In this document: positions 24,859 through 33,460 of the stretch, in pieces
How the letters are laid out: each line of letters opens with the position of its first letter
Numbering within the stretch: the stretch's first letter is position 1
Assembly: GCA_900197625.1 (NCBI GenBank)
Contig: FZLS01000004.1
Location: 29,027-93,026 of the forward strand
DNA from: Rhodobacteraceae bacterium Water-Bin34
GTDB lineage: Bacteria; Pseudomonadota; Alphaproteobacteria; Rhodobacterales; Rhodobacteraceae
DNA length: 64,000 bases
Reading direction: 5' to 3'
Position numbers and translations under genes: made by a program
Notes under the pieces: model-generated
The model's database searches: none
The model's input: only the letters and a program-made list of their open reading frames with translations
Told to the model about the DNA's origin: nothing

Positions 24859-25508
24859 TGTGGTCATTAATTCTACGCGATATTAGATTGGCTCTTCGCT
24901 CTGGTGGTGGGTTTGTGCTGACCTTAGCATTTTTCTTAATCGTCATAATGATTGTTCCTTTTGGGGTAGGTGCAGATTTAGGATTATTGTCACGGATAGC
25001 TCCAGGCATTCTCTGGATAGGTGCATTACTATCCTGCTTACTGTCCTTAGACAGAATTTTTCAACTCGATTGGGAGGATGGAACTCTTGAAGCATTAGCA
25101 ACATCACCTATACCTCTTTCAGGCATAGCAACTGCAAAAGCAACAGCACATTGGCTTACCACAGGACTTCCAATTACATTAGCCTCTCTTCCTTTAGGTT
25201 ATTTATTAAATCTAAATCACAATTCATATTTTTTACTTCTAACATCCCTTGCAATAGGAACCCCTGCTCTTTCATTCATTGGAACTTTTGGTGCAGCCCT
25301 TACAGTAGGAGTAAAGAGAGGTGGCCTTTTACTTTCTCTTTTGATTTTGCCATTATATATTCCAACATTAATGCTTGGAGCTCAATCAATGAGTGTAGGA
25401 ACCAATAATCCTATTGAGTTATTAGCATTAATTGCCGCAATATCATTTATGTGTATTGCTCTTTTACCGTTCGCATGCGCAATAGCACTTCGCGCAAATC
25501 TAAAATAG
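24858..25508 (+). CDS. ccmB: CcmB, haem exporter membrane subunit
   Basis: The 216-residue membrane protein has about six hydrophobic segments. Family markers are the early RDIRLALRSGGG, the LDRIFQLDWEDGTLEAL loop and the C-terminal small-residue-rich helices. It forms the ABC channel with CcmA and overlaps it by one base. The ccmC coding start at 25523 is 15 bases downstream. Confidence 0.94.
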   Translation: MWSLILRDIRLALRSGGGFVLTLAFFLIVIMIVPFGVGADLGLLSRIAPGILWIGALLSCLLSLDRIFQLDWEDGTLEALATSPIPLSGIATAKATAHWLTTGLPITLASLPLGYLLNLNHNSYFLLLTSLAIGTPALSFIGTFGAALTVGVKRGGLLLSLLILPLYIPTLMLGAQSMSVGTNNPIELLALIAAISFMCIALLPFACAIALRANLK

Positions 25509-25522
25509 GATATCTAAGCACA

Positions 25523-26245
25523 ATGTCTTTATGGGAATACGCTAATCCAGCAAAATTTATGACTCTATCAGCTCGTATTTTACCTGCTTTAGCAATTACA
25601 TCTTCTTGCCTTTTATTGATAGGACTTCTTTGGGGCTTTTTTTTTACTCCTGCAGATTACAAACAAGGGTCTACAGTTAAAATTATCTTTTTACACGTTC
25701 CTACTGCATTGATGGCAATAAACGCATGGCTAATGATGCTTGTAGCTTCTTTAATATGGCTTATTAGACGTCACCACGTTTCTGCATTAGCCGCAAAAGC
25801 TGCCGCTCCTATTGGAATAACCATGACACTTATTGCTATTGCAACTGGTGCTATATGGGGAAAGCCTATGTGGGGAACCTATTGGGCGTGGGACCCTCGA
25901 TTAACTTCATTTATGATATTGTTAGTATTTTATTTTGGCTATTTAGCTTTATGGGAAGCAATAGAAGATAAAGACACTGCTGCAGATCTAACATCGATTT
26001 TATGCATAGTGGGCTCTGTTTTTGCATTATTATCAAGATATGCAGTAAATTTTTGGTCACAAGGTCTTCATCAAGGTGCTTCTTTGTCACTTGATAAAGA
26101 ACAACATGTTGACAATGCATTTTATTTCCCACTTTTGGTATGTATTGCAGGTATGGTTTTATTATTTGTAACTTTAGTTTTGATACGCACTAGAACAGAA
26201 ATCAGATTACGTCGCTTATTAACACTTCGGTTGAGGAATAGTTAA
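25523..26245 (+). CDS. ccmC: CcmC, haem-handling protein of cytochrome c maturation
   Basis: The 240-residue protein carries the tryptophan-rich haem motif WGTYWAWDPRLTS on the periplasmic side, and flanking histidines in IFLHVPTALMA and QGLHQGASLS. It delivers haem to CcmE. The start at 25523 (MSLWEYANPAKFM) fits; a longer frame begins inside ccmB at 25451 and is not needed. It is followed one base later by ccmD. Confidence 0.94.
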   Translation: MSLWEYANPAKFMTLSARILPALAITSSCLLLIGLLWGFFFTPADYKQGSTVKIIFLHVPTALMAINAWLMMLVASLIWLIRRHHVSALAAKAAAPIGITMTLIAIATGAIWGKPMWGTYWAWDPRLTSFMILLVFYFGYLALWEAIEDKDTAADLTSILCIVGSVFALLSRYAVNFWSQGLHQGASLSLDKEQHVDNAFYFPLLVCIAGMVLLFVTLVLIRTRTEIRLRRLLTLRLRNS

Positions 26246-26246
26246 G

Positions 26247-26402
26247 ATGTTTGAACTTGATAAATATGCAGACACTGTACTCACAGCATATGCTGTTTCA
26301 ATATTACTTCTTGGAGTGCTAGTTTGGACAACATTGTCGAAATCAAAAAAAATAAAGAATGCACTAAATTCTCAAGAAAACAAATCTAATGAAAAACATT
26401 AA
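26247..26402 (+). CDS. ccmD: CcmD, small haem-exporter subunit
   Basis: A 51-residue protein read directly between ccmC and ccmG. It begins MFELDKYADTVLTAYAVSIL, has a single membrane helix (about 12-30) and a lysine-rich cytoplasmic tail, which is the CcmD pattern. It helps release holo-CcmE from CcmABC. The last 14 bases overlap the ccmG start in another frame, so the pair is translationally coupled. Confidence 0.88.
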   Translation: MFELDKYADTVLTAYAVSILLLGVLVWTTLSKSKKIKNALNSQENKSNEKH

Positions 26403-26916
26403 ACCACTCTATCTTATACCACCCTTCATTTTTTTTATTTTAGCGATTATTATGTTTATAGGGCTTGGTAGAGACAAACCAAATGAATTACCAAGTGCAA
26501 TGATTGGTCGTTATGCACCTGATTTAACGATTACTCCACTCTCAAGCTTACCATTTTTGGACAAAACACATCTCAAATCACCTAATATTAAAATTGTTAA
26601 CTTTTGGGCAAGCTGGTGTGCACCTTGCCGAGTTGAACACCCAAATATTCAACAATTATCAGACCTTGGCTTTATGGTTTACGGCATTAATTATAAAGAT
26701 AAAGCACCTCAAGCTTTACAGTTCCTCAACTCACTTGGTAACCCATATGAACGAATTGGCAGTGATGAAGGGCGAACTGGATTAGACTGGGGTTTATATG
26801 GTGTACCTGAAACCTTTATCATTGATAATGAAGGTAAAGTCCTATTACGGCATGCGGGTCCAATTACTAATAAAATCATGACAAATGAAATTTTGCCAGT
26901 ATTGACCAATCAATAA
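26389..26916 (+). CDS. ccmG: CcmG/DsbE, thiol-disulfide protein for cytochrome c assembly
   Basis: The 175-residue protein has one N-terminal membrane anchor (residues 7-26) and a thioredoxin domain with CAPC at 77-80 (WASWCAPCRVEHP). It also has the GVPETFIIDNEG segment with the cis-proline region of CcmG. It keeps apocytochrome cysteines reduced before haem attachment. It ends the ccmABCDG run; ccmE, ccmF and ccmH are not in the window. Confidence 0.94.
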   Translation: MKNIKPLYLIPPFIFFILAIIMFIGLGRDKPNELPSAMIGRYAPDLTITPLSSLPFLDKTHLKSPNIKIVNFWASWCAPCRVEHPNIQQLSDLGFMVYGINYKDKAPQALQFLNSLGNPYERIGSDEGRTGLDWGLYGVPETFIIDNEGKVLLRHAGPITNKIMTNEILPVLTNQ

Positions 26917-26992
26917 CACTTTTATGAGAAAAAAGACTTAAAACTAATTCAGTTTGATAAATAGTTTTCCTAACAAAACCAAAAGTTTAAAC

Positions 26993-27022
26993 TCACATTT
27001 TTTAAAAAAGCTATAAATGTGA
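26993..27022. promoter_or_regulatory. Inverted repeat upstream of the cysG operon
   Basis: TCACATTT (26993-27000) and AAATGTGA (27015-27022) are exact eight-base inverted repeats with a 14-base spacer, in the 222-base gap between ccmG and cysG. No U-run follows on the plus strand, so a protein-binding site is more likely than a terminator. The binding factor is unknown. Confidence 0.35.
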
Positions 27023-27138
27023 AAAAAATACTGCTATTAAGTATAAATCAAAATATTTTTCTTAAATATAAATATATCTAGCATTAAATACGAATTATAT
27101 TCTATATTAGGGTAAATTTAAGTTTGCTAGGGAATAAA

Positions 27139-28557
27139 ATGAAGCATTTTCCAATTTTTATTACAGTAGAAGGACGTCGTATTATTATATCTGGTGGCCA
27201 AGAAGCGGCTTTGGCTAAACTAAGATTGTTATTAAAAACTTCTGCTTCTATCACTGTTTATGCTGAAGACATTCATAAAGACATTATGAAACTTGCAACT
27301 GAAGGAAAGATAACAATTGTAAATAGAGCTTTGGCAAAAGGAGATGCAATATGCGCAACTTTATTTTATGGGGCCAATGAAGATAAGATTGAAGATGCAA
27401 GAAGTGCTAAAATTGCACGTGAAGAAGGTGCATTAATTAACATAGTTGATAACTTAAATGATAGTCAATTTATAACACCAGCAATCGTTGATCGTGATCC
27501 TGTGACTATAGCAATTGGAACAGAAGGAGCCGCGCCTGTCTTAGCAAGAGCAATAAAGTCAGATCTTGAAAAAACTCTTCCAGCACATCTTGGAATACTA
27601 GCCAAAATTGGTAAGGCATTTAGAGAAAATGTGAATATTCTTCCAATGGGTCGTATACGGCGAGATTTTTGGACAGAATTTTACTTTAAAAAAGGACCTG
27701 AAGCACTCGAATTCAACGGCATAGCTGGAATTGAAAAATCACTGCAATCTCTTTTAAATGTGTTTAAATCAAAAAAAACAGCCGAGGGGCATGCTGTTTT
27801 TGTGAGTGCAGGTCCCGGCGATCCAGATCTCTTAACATTAAAAGCAAGAAAAGAATTAGATATTGCAGATGTAATAATCCATGATCGCCTGATAAGTAAT
27901 GAAATTCTTGAATTAGCAAGGCGTGAAGCAGTTATCATCAATGCTGGGAAAGAAGGATTTGGGCCATCAATTTCACAAAATGAAATTAATGATTTAATCA
28001 TAGAACACGCTCTAAAAGGTGCTCGAGTAGTACGCCTGAAAGGTGGTGATTGCAGCATTTATGGTCGTCTTGATGAAGAAATTGATGCAATAAGTAAATT
28101 TGGGATTAATTACCATATTATACCAGGCATCACTGCTGCTTCAGCTTCTGCAGCAGTGATAAAACAATCTTTAACTAAGCGTAATCGTAATGGCTCAATA
28201 AGCTTTTTGACTGGTCATGACATGAAAGGATATGCAGATTATGATTGGCAAAAGCTAGCAAAGAAGAACTCAATTGTAGCTATTTACATGGGTAAAAAAG
28301 CATCTCGATTCATTCAAGGAAGATTGATTATGCATGGCGCTGATCCAAAAACCCCAATAAGTTTAATCGAAAATGTTTCCAAAAAAAATCAACGGATATT
28401 CTCCACAACACTTTCAGAACTTCCAAAATGTATTTTACAATATGACATCTCAGGCCCTGTGCTGACACTTTATGGCTTAGCACCTCGAGAAGCATCACAT
28501 GTAACTGCATTCATTGACCATCCAAACGATATGCCCAGTGAGATGGAATTAGCATAA
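27139..28557 (+). CDS. cysG: CysG, multifunctional sirohaem synthase
   Basis: The 472-residue fusion makes sirohaem for sulfite reductase. The N-terminal part (about 1-200) is the precorrin-2 dehydrogenase/ferrochelatase, starting MKHFPIFITVEGRRIIISGG. The C-terminal part (about 215-465) is uroporphyrinogen III methyltransferase with VSAGPGDPDLLTLKA, RLKGGD and IPGITAASASAA. The start at 27139 has AGGGAA upstream; five codons further up an alternative start exists. It overlaps the next gene by one base (TAATG). Confidence 0.94.
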   Translation: MKHFPIFITVEGRRIIISGGQEAALAKLRLLLKTSASITVYAEDIHKDIMKLATEGKITIVNRALAKGDAICATLFYGANEDKIEDARSAKIAREEGALINIVDNLNDSQFITPAIVDRDPVTIAIGTEGAAPVLARAIKSDLEKTLPAHLGILAKIGKAFRENVNILPMGRIRRDFWTEFYFKKGPEALEFNGIAGIEKSLQSLLNVFKSKKTAEGHAVFVSAGPGDPDLLTLKARKELDIADVIIHDRLISNEILELARREAVIINAGKEGFGPSISQNEINDLIIEHALKGARVVRLKGGDCSIYGRLDEEIDAISKFGINYHIIPGITAASASAAVIKQSLTKRNRNGSISFLTGHDMKGYADYDWQKLAKKNSIVAIYMGKKASRFIQGRLIMHGADPKTPISLIENVSKKNQRIFSTTLSELPKCILQYDISGPVLTLYGLAPREASHVTAFIDHPNDMPSEMELA

Positions 28558-28859
28558 TGTCAAATACACAACCAAATAAAGTTATAACTGCAAACCACTT
28601 ATTAAATGGCAATGTAGTTTATTTAAATTCACAATTTGATTGGGTTAATAGACTCAGTGATGCAAAAGTTTTTACGGATGAGACCTCGATTGAAGAGGCA
28701 ATCATAAATGCAAATAGTCAACAACATGTTGTTGTTGGAGTTTATTCAATCAACATAGCTGTATTAAATGAAATTATAACTCCAAAACATTTTCGTGAGC
28801 AGTTTAGAAACAAAGGCCCATCTAATTACAATCATGGCAAACAATCGGAGGTTTTATAA
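28557..28859 (+). CDS. DUF2849-like protein of the sulfite-reduction operon
   Basis: This 100-residue soluble protein lies between cysG and cysI with one-base overlaps on both sides, exactly where DUF2849 proteins sit in many Alphaproteobacteria. It has GNVVYLNSQFDWVNRLSDA near residue 20 and a C-terminal PKHFREQFRNKGPSNY, which recalls that family. Biochemical function is unknown; tight coupling suggests a role in assembling or supplying sulfite reductase. Confidence 0.8.
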   Translation: MSNTQPNKVITANHLLNGNVVYLNSQFDWVNRLSDAKVFTDETSIEEAIINANSQQHVVVGVYSINIAVLNEIITPKHFREQFRNKGPSNYNHGKQSEVL

Positions 28860-30547
28860 TGTATAATTATACAGAGTTTGATGATGCTTTTATTAAAGCA
28901 AGAAATTCCCAATTTCGCAATCAAGTTAAAAGACGGATTGATGGGAATTTAACCGAAGATGAATTTAAACCACTACGTCTCATGAACGGATTATACTTAC
29001 AATTACATGCCTATATGCTCAGAGTGGCTATTCCATATGGCACTTTAAATAGCTCTCAAATGGAAAAGCTTGCTATAATTGCAGATCGTTGGGACAAAGG
29101 ATATGGACATTTTACAACTCGCCAAAATATACAATTTAATTGGCCAAAATTGAATGACGTTCCCGACATATTAGATGCTTTAGCAGAAGTAAAAATGCAT
29201 GCCATTCAAACTAGCGGTAATACTATTAGAAATGTAACAGCAGATCACTTTTCTGGAGCAGCTTCAGACGAAACTGTAGACCCTCGACCATACGCGGAAC
29301 TTATCCGTCAATGGTCAACTGATCATCCAGAATTCCAATTCTTACCAAGAAAATTCAAAGTGGCTATAACAGGATCAAAAAATGATCGGGCTGTTATTCG
29401 TGCTCACGATATTGGGCTTCGTATATTGCGTCGCAACGAAAAGCTCGGGTTTGAAATTATAGTTGGGGGCGGCTTAGGGCGCACACCAATGATTGGAAAG
29501 ATAATCCATGAGTTTTTACCTGTCTCAGATATCTTACCTTATTTAGAAGCAGTGGTTAGCGTTTGGAATACATTGGGACGTAGAGATAATAAATATAAAG
29601 CAAGAATAAAAATTACAGTTCATGAGCATGGTATAAAATCCATCAAACAACTAGTTCAAAAGCGCTATAATGAAATTAGACCAAATTTCACTGGTGTAGA
29701 CCCAGATTTGCTAGAACAAATTAATTCTGCATTTGCTCCTCCAATCTTCAAATCAGCGGATACAACTGGCTTTAAATATACTTACGAAAATGATGTGTTA
29801 TTTAGATCTTGGGTAGATACAAATACACAAAAACATAAAGAATCTGACTATGCGATTACTTCAATAAGCTTAAAAGCACATGGCAAAACTCCTGGTGACG
29901 CGAGCTCAGAACAAATGAAGTTAATCGCTGACATTGCTAGGCTTTATGCACATGATGAAATTCGTATAAGTCATGAACAAAATATTATTCTACCTCATGT
30001 GCACAAGTCAGACTTGCCCAGAGTTTATGATTTACTAAGGACTAAAAATTTAAATACGGCTAATATTGGATTAATCTCTGACATAATTGCTTGTCCAGGT
30101 ATGGATTATTGTGCACTTGCAACTGCCCGATCAATACCAATTGCACAAGAAATATCCATGCGCTTCGATGATTTGAAATTGGAACATGAGGTTGGGCATA
30201 TCCAAATAAAAATATCTGGCTGTATAAATGCATGTGGGCATCACCATGTTGGGCATATTGGGGTTTTAGGTTTAGACCGTGCAGGTGTTGAAAATTACCA
30301 AATAACACTTGGAGGCGATGCAACAGAAACTGCTAAAATCGGTGAACGAGCTGGCCCTGGATTTTCAGCTGAACAAATAGTTCCAGCGGTAGAAAGAATT
30401 ATTTTAGCTTATCTAGATATACGAATGAATAAAAGTGAAAGCTTTATTGAAACATTTCAACGCTTGGGTATAGCGCCCTTTAAAAAAGCATTATATCCAA
30501 ATTTAAAGCAATCAGTAAAAATAGAAAACCAAGGGAAAGCAGCATGA
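28859..30547 (+). CDS. cysI: CysI-type sulfite/nitrite reductase haemoprotein
   Basis: The 562-residue sirohaem enzyme most likely reduces sulfite to sulfide. Iron-sulfur/sirohaem cysteines appear in IACPGMDYCALATARS and ISGCINACGHHHVGHIG (about residues 410-465). The N-terminal ferredoxin-like domain has GYGHFTTRQNIQFNWPKL. The single-chain form without a flavoprotein partner fits ferredoxin-dependent alphaproteobacterial enzymes. Context with sirohaem synthase and DUF934 favours sulfite over nitrite. No cysH follows it here. Confidence 0.9.
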   Translation: MYNYTEFDDAFIKARNSQFRNQVKRRIDGNLTEDEFKPLRLMNGLYLQLHAYMLRVAIPYGTLNSSQMEKLAIIADRWDKGYGHFTTRQNIQFNWPKLNDVPDILDALAEVKMHAIQTSGNTIRNVTADHFSGAASDETVDPRPYAELIRQWSTDHPEFQFLPRKFKVAITGSKNDRAVIRAHDIGLRILRRNEKLGFEIIVGGGLGRTPMIGKIIHEFLPVSDILPYLEAVVSVWNTLGRRDNKYKARIKITVHEHGIKSIKQLVQKRYNEIRPNFTGVDPDLLEQINSAFAPPIFKSADTTGFKYTYENDVLFRSWVDTNTQKHKESDYAITSISLKAHGKTPGDASSEQMKLIADIARLYAHDEIRISHEQNIILPHVHKSDLPRVYDLLRTKNLNTANIGLISDIIACPGMDYCALATARSIPIAQEISMRFDDLKLEHEVGHIQIKISGCINACGHHHVGHIGVLGLDRAGVENYQITLGGDATETAKIGERAGPGFSAEQIVPAVERIILAYLDIRMNKSESFIETFQRLGIAPFKKALYPNLKQSVKIENQGKAA

Positions 30548-30597
30548 ACAACAAAGTTCACATTACTTATAAAACCATCAAATTATTACAGGAATAA
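30544..30597 (+). other. 17-codon coupled reading frame after cysI
   Basis: An ATG overlaps the cysI stop (ATGA) and opens a 17-codon frame that ends just ahead of the DUF934 start. The sequence shows no family similarity. It may be a leader, a remnant of a lost gene such as cysH, or chance. Confidence 0.2.
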
Positions 30598-30600
30598 ACA

Positions 30601-31017
30601 ATGAATAAAATTGTTTCTGATTTAGGCTTTAGATCTTTGGATAATATAATAATTTACGAAAACTGGAGTAATTTTTCAGCGTCAGCTACATCCATTGATT
30701 TACCTCCAGATGCAGATTTGAGTTTATTTAAAGGTAATTTGAATAAATTCAAAATAATACGTATTGATTTTCCAACATTCGCTGATGGTCGCGGATTTAC
30801 ACTTGCAAAACTAATTCGCACACGTGGATTTACAGGCCATTTGCGTGCAAAAGGGCATATTATTTCAGACCAATATGCAATGCTTAGAAGATCTGGCTTT
30901 GATGATGTTGAAATATCTCAAAATCTTGCTGAGCGGCAACCTGAAGCAGAATGGCTTTTTCGTAGCAATTGGAAAAAACACTATTACCAAAACCGTCTTG
31001 GCTTTAAAAAATGCTAA
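30601..31017 (+). CDS. DUF934 family protein of sulfite reduction
   Basis: The 138-residue protein matches DUF934, usually found downstream of cysI: LFKGNLNKFKIIRIDFPTFADGRGF, LIRTRGFTGHLRAKGHIISDQ and a C-terminal basic YYQNRLGF. Its enzymatic role is not established; it is thought to aid sulfite reduction. It is 53 bases downstream of cysI, with AGGA upstream of the ATG. It is convergent with the LysR gene. Confidence 0.88.
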   Translation: MNKIVSDLGFRSLDNIIIYENWSNFSASATSIDLPPDADLSLFKGNLNKFKIIRIDFPTFADGRGFTLAKLIRTRGFTGHLRAKGHIISDQYAMLRRSGFDDVEISQNLAERQPEAEWLFRSNWKKHYYQNRLGFKKC

Positions 31018-31051
31018 CGTTATGGAATTTTTGAAATTTATTATATAATGA

Positions 31052-31954
31052 TTAAATATTCATATTTTCTATCTCTTTAACACATTTTTGAAAAAACCTC
31101 TGGGTGGCAACACCCATTATCCCTCGAGATGAAGTAACAAAGTTAACATATCCAACTCCCAATTCTTTAGCAGAAAGGGGTACAAGCTTATATCCTGCGT
31201 CGGTATATTGTTTAAATTCATCTTGAAATGGCAAACAAAATGAAACTCGGTTGTTGTGTAATAAATTTAAGCAAATAAGTGGGTCATTACTTTCTAATTG
31301 TGTAAATAGACTAATTCCGAGCTTTGCACATGCACCATCAATTTTATTTCGTAATTGAGTATTTTTTAATGGTAATAATATCTGCTGATCAATTATTTCA
31401 TAAAACATTAATCCATTTGGATTCTTTACAGGCAAATTTTCTGGTAATACTGCATGAACTTTAATTTCAAATGCATTTATAATATTTAAATTTTTTGTTA
31501 ATATTGGCTGATAAAAGAAAGCAATATCAATTCGATTTGAACTTAAATCATTTTCCATTGCATTTTGATCGACTACTTTTATTTGTATTGATATTTGTGG
31601 ATATTCTTTTTGAAATTCAGCTATCTGATTATTAATAAATACACCGTTTAGTTCTGCGCTAACTCCCAATCTAATAATACCAGTTTGTAGGCCTTTAATA
31701 TCATTAATTTGAGATTGAAGCCGTTCAAATCCTCTCAATTGCAATAAAGCAAATTGATAGAATAATTCACCTTCAGTTGATAATCTTACTCCTACATTAA
31801 GTCGGTCAAAAATTTTAATACCAATATCAAGTTCTAAATTCTGAATATGTCGATTTAATGCTGAAGGAGAAATTGCACAACTTTCAGCGGCACCTCTAAT
31901 AGACCCAATTTCAGCAATCAATTTGACATATTTAAATGATTGTAAATGTCTCAT
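31052..31954 (-). CDS. LysR-family transcriptional regulator
   Basis: With the start at 31954 (MRHLQSFKYVKLIAEIGSIR) the protein has 300 residues: an N-terminal winged helix (AAESCAISPSALNRHIQNLE, about 17-40) and a periplasmic-binding-like effector domain with GIIRLGVSAELNG near residue 90. The frame extends 28 codons upstream without LysR similarity. It is divergent from urtA across 174 bases and so is the best candidate for control of urea uptake. The effector is unknown. LysR control differs from the more usual NtrC control of urt genes. Confidence 0.86.
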   Translation of the reverse strand: MRHLQSFKYVKLIAEIGSIRGAAESCAISPSALNRHIQNLELDIGIKIFDRLNVGVRLSTEGELFYQFALLQLRGFERLQSQINDIKGLQTGIIRLGVSAELNGVFINNQIAEFQKEYPQISIQIKVVDQNAMENDLSSNRIDIAFFYQPILTKNLNIINAFEIKVHAVLPENLPVKNPNGLMFYEIIDQQILLPLKNTQLRNKIDGACAKLGISLFTQLESNDPLICLNLLHNNRVSFCLPFQDEFKQYTDAGYKLVPLSAKELGVGYVNFVTSSRGIMGVATQRFFQKCVKEIENMNI

Positions 31955-31984
31955 GTAATCATCTTTTAGTAGCAATATAGACAC

Positions 31985-32035
31985 CGGTGCAAAAAACACA
32001 ACAGTACTATACAAATTTTGTCGCAGACTGCACCG
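31985..32035. promoter_or_regulatory. Long-spaced inverted repeat between LysR gene and urtA
   Basis: CGGTGCA (31985-31991) and TGCACCG (32029-32035) are exact inverted repeats 44 bases apart centre to centre, about four helical turns. They are the most GC-rich words in an AT-rich divergent spacer. They may be half-sites for the LysR protein or a nitrogen regulator. A second hairpin (TAGCGC/GCGCTA, 32092-32111) lies just ahead of the urtA ribosome site. Confidence 0.4.
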
Positions 32036-32128
32036 CATTTAATTTTTAGTTTACTAGGAATCATAGAGAATAACGTCTCTGAGATTAAATCTAGCGCATC
32101 CTCCCGCGCTAAAATTAAAGGAATTAAA

Positions 32129-33391
32129 ATGAAAAAAACACTTCTTGCATCAGCCTTAACAACATTGTGCGTGTCAAGCGCAATGGCAGATATAAAGGTA
32201 GGCATATTACACTCACTATCGGGAACAATGGCAATTTCCGAAACCACACTTAAAGATACAATGCTAATGTTGATTGATCAGCAGAACGAAAAAGGTGGTA
32301 TAAACGGAGAAAAAATTATACCCGTTGTGGTAGATCCTGCCTCAGACTGGCCATTATTTGCAGAAAAAGCTCGGGAATTATTAACTGTTGAAAATGTGGA
32401 TGTAATTTTTGGCAATTGGACTTCTGTATCTCGTAAATCTGTACTCCCAGTCATTGAAGAACTTAATGGACTTTTATTCTATCCAGTACAGTATGAAGGC
32501 GAAGAAAGCTCTAAAAATGTATTCTATACCGGTGCAGCTCCAAATCAGCAGGCTATACCAGCAACTGATTATTTTCTTGAAGAACTAGGTGTAGAAAAAT
32601 TCGCTCTACTTGGAACAGATTACGTGTACCCCAGAACGACTAATAATATTCTTGAACAATATTTAAAAGATAAAGGAATTGACCAAGATGATATCTTTGT
32701 AAATTACACTCCATTTGGTCATTCAGATTGGTCTAAAATTGTAGCAGATGTTGTTGCTTTAGGAGCCGATGGAAAAAAAGTTGGTGTTATTTCGACTATT
32801 AATGGTGATGCAAATATTGGTTTTTATAAAGAACTTGCTGCTGCCGGAATTTCTGCAGACGACATACCTGTAGTTGCATTTTCAGTAGGTGAAGAAGAGT
32901 TGGCTGGGCTTGATACAACAAATCTTGTGGGACATTTGGCTGCTTGGAATTATTTTCAGTCAGCTGAAGGTGATGTAAATGCTAATTTTATAAAAACTTG
33001 GAAAAAAACTATGGGTGAGAATCGTGTAACGAATGATCCTATGGAAGCACATTACATTGGGTTCAATATGTGGGTAAATGCTGTAGAAGCTGCTGGTTCC
33101 ACAGATGTAGATTTAGTAAGAGCAGAAATGTATGGACAAAAATTTCCTAATCTTACAGGTGGTGTTGCCGAAATGCTACCAAACCACCATCTAAGCAAGC
33201 CAGTTTTGATAGGTGAAATTCAAGATAATGGCCAATTTGATATAATAAGCCAAACCACAGAAGTTGCAGGTGATGCTTGGACAGATTTCCTACCAGCATC
33301 AGCAGTGCTTAAGTCAGACTGGAAAGACTTAGAGTGTGGAATGTATAACACTGAAACAAAAAGCTGCGTACAATTAAAATCAAACTACTAA
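32129..33391 (+). CDS. urtA: UrtA, urea-binding periplasmic protein
   Basis: The 420-residue protein has a Sec signal (MKKTLLASALTTLCVSSAMA) and a type I binding fold of the FmdD/AmiC-like class: IKVGILHSLSGTMAISE, VDVIFGNWTSVSRKSVLPV and QYEGEESSKNVFYTGAAPNQQ. These are typical UrtA phrases. The ATG at 32129 has AAAGGA upstream; the frame opens 37 codons earlier without similarity. It captures urea for UrtBCDE. A strong hairpin follows before urtB. Confidence 0.95.
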   Translation: MKKTLLASALTTLCVSSAMADIKVGILHSLSGTMAISETTLKDTMLMLIDQQNEKGGINGEKIIPVVVDPASDWPLFAEKARELLTVENVDVIFGNWTSVSRKSVLPVIEELNGLLFYPVQYEGEESSKNVFYTGAAPNQQAIPATDYFLEELGVEKFALLGTDYVYPRTTNNILEQYLKDKGIDQDDIFVNYTPFGHSDWSKIVADVVALGADGKKVGVISTINGDANIGFYKELAAAGISADDIPVVAFSVGEEELAGLDTTNLVGHLAAWNYFQSAEGDVNANFIKTWKKTMGENRVTNDPMEAHYIGFNMWVNAVEAAGSTDVDLVRAEMYGQKFPNLTGGVAEMLPNHHLSKPVLIGEIQDNGQFDIISQTTEVAGDAWTDFLPASAVLKSDWKDLECGMYNTETKSCVQLKSNY

Positions 33392-33417
33392 CTTGGATGC
33401 CGTCTAACAGGGTGGTT

Positions 33418-33440
33418 TGGGGACACTTTCTGTGTCCCCA
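33418..33440 (+). terminator. Hairpin between urtA and urtB (partial terminator or mRNA stabiliser)
   Basis: TGGGGACAC (33418-33426) and GTGTCCCCA (33432-33440) form a perfect nine-base GC-rich stem with a five-base loop, followed by TTTATAT. It lies 26 bases after the urtA stop and 20 bases before the urtB start. It would allow more urtA than urtBCDE message. Confidence 0.8.
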
Positions 33441-33460
33441 TTTATATCGGAAATCAAACA

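Noticed and set aside
30544..30597. A real small gene after cysI
   Set aside because: Seventeen codons, no recognisable family; kept only as a curiosity.
31985..32035. NtrC binding site at urtA
   Set aside because: The words face the opposite way (GGTGCA...TGCACC) and are too far apart for the usual NtrC dyad; no sigma-54 -24/-12 element was found.
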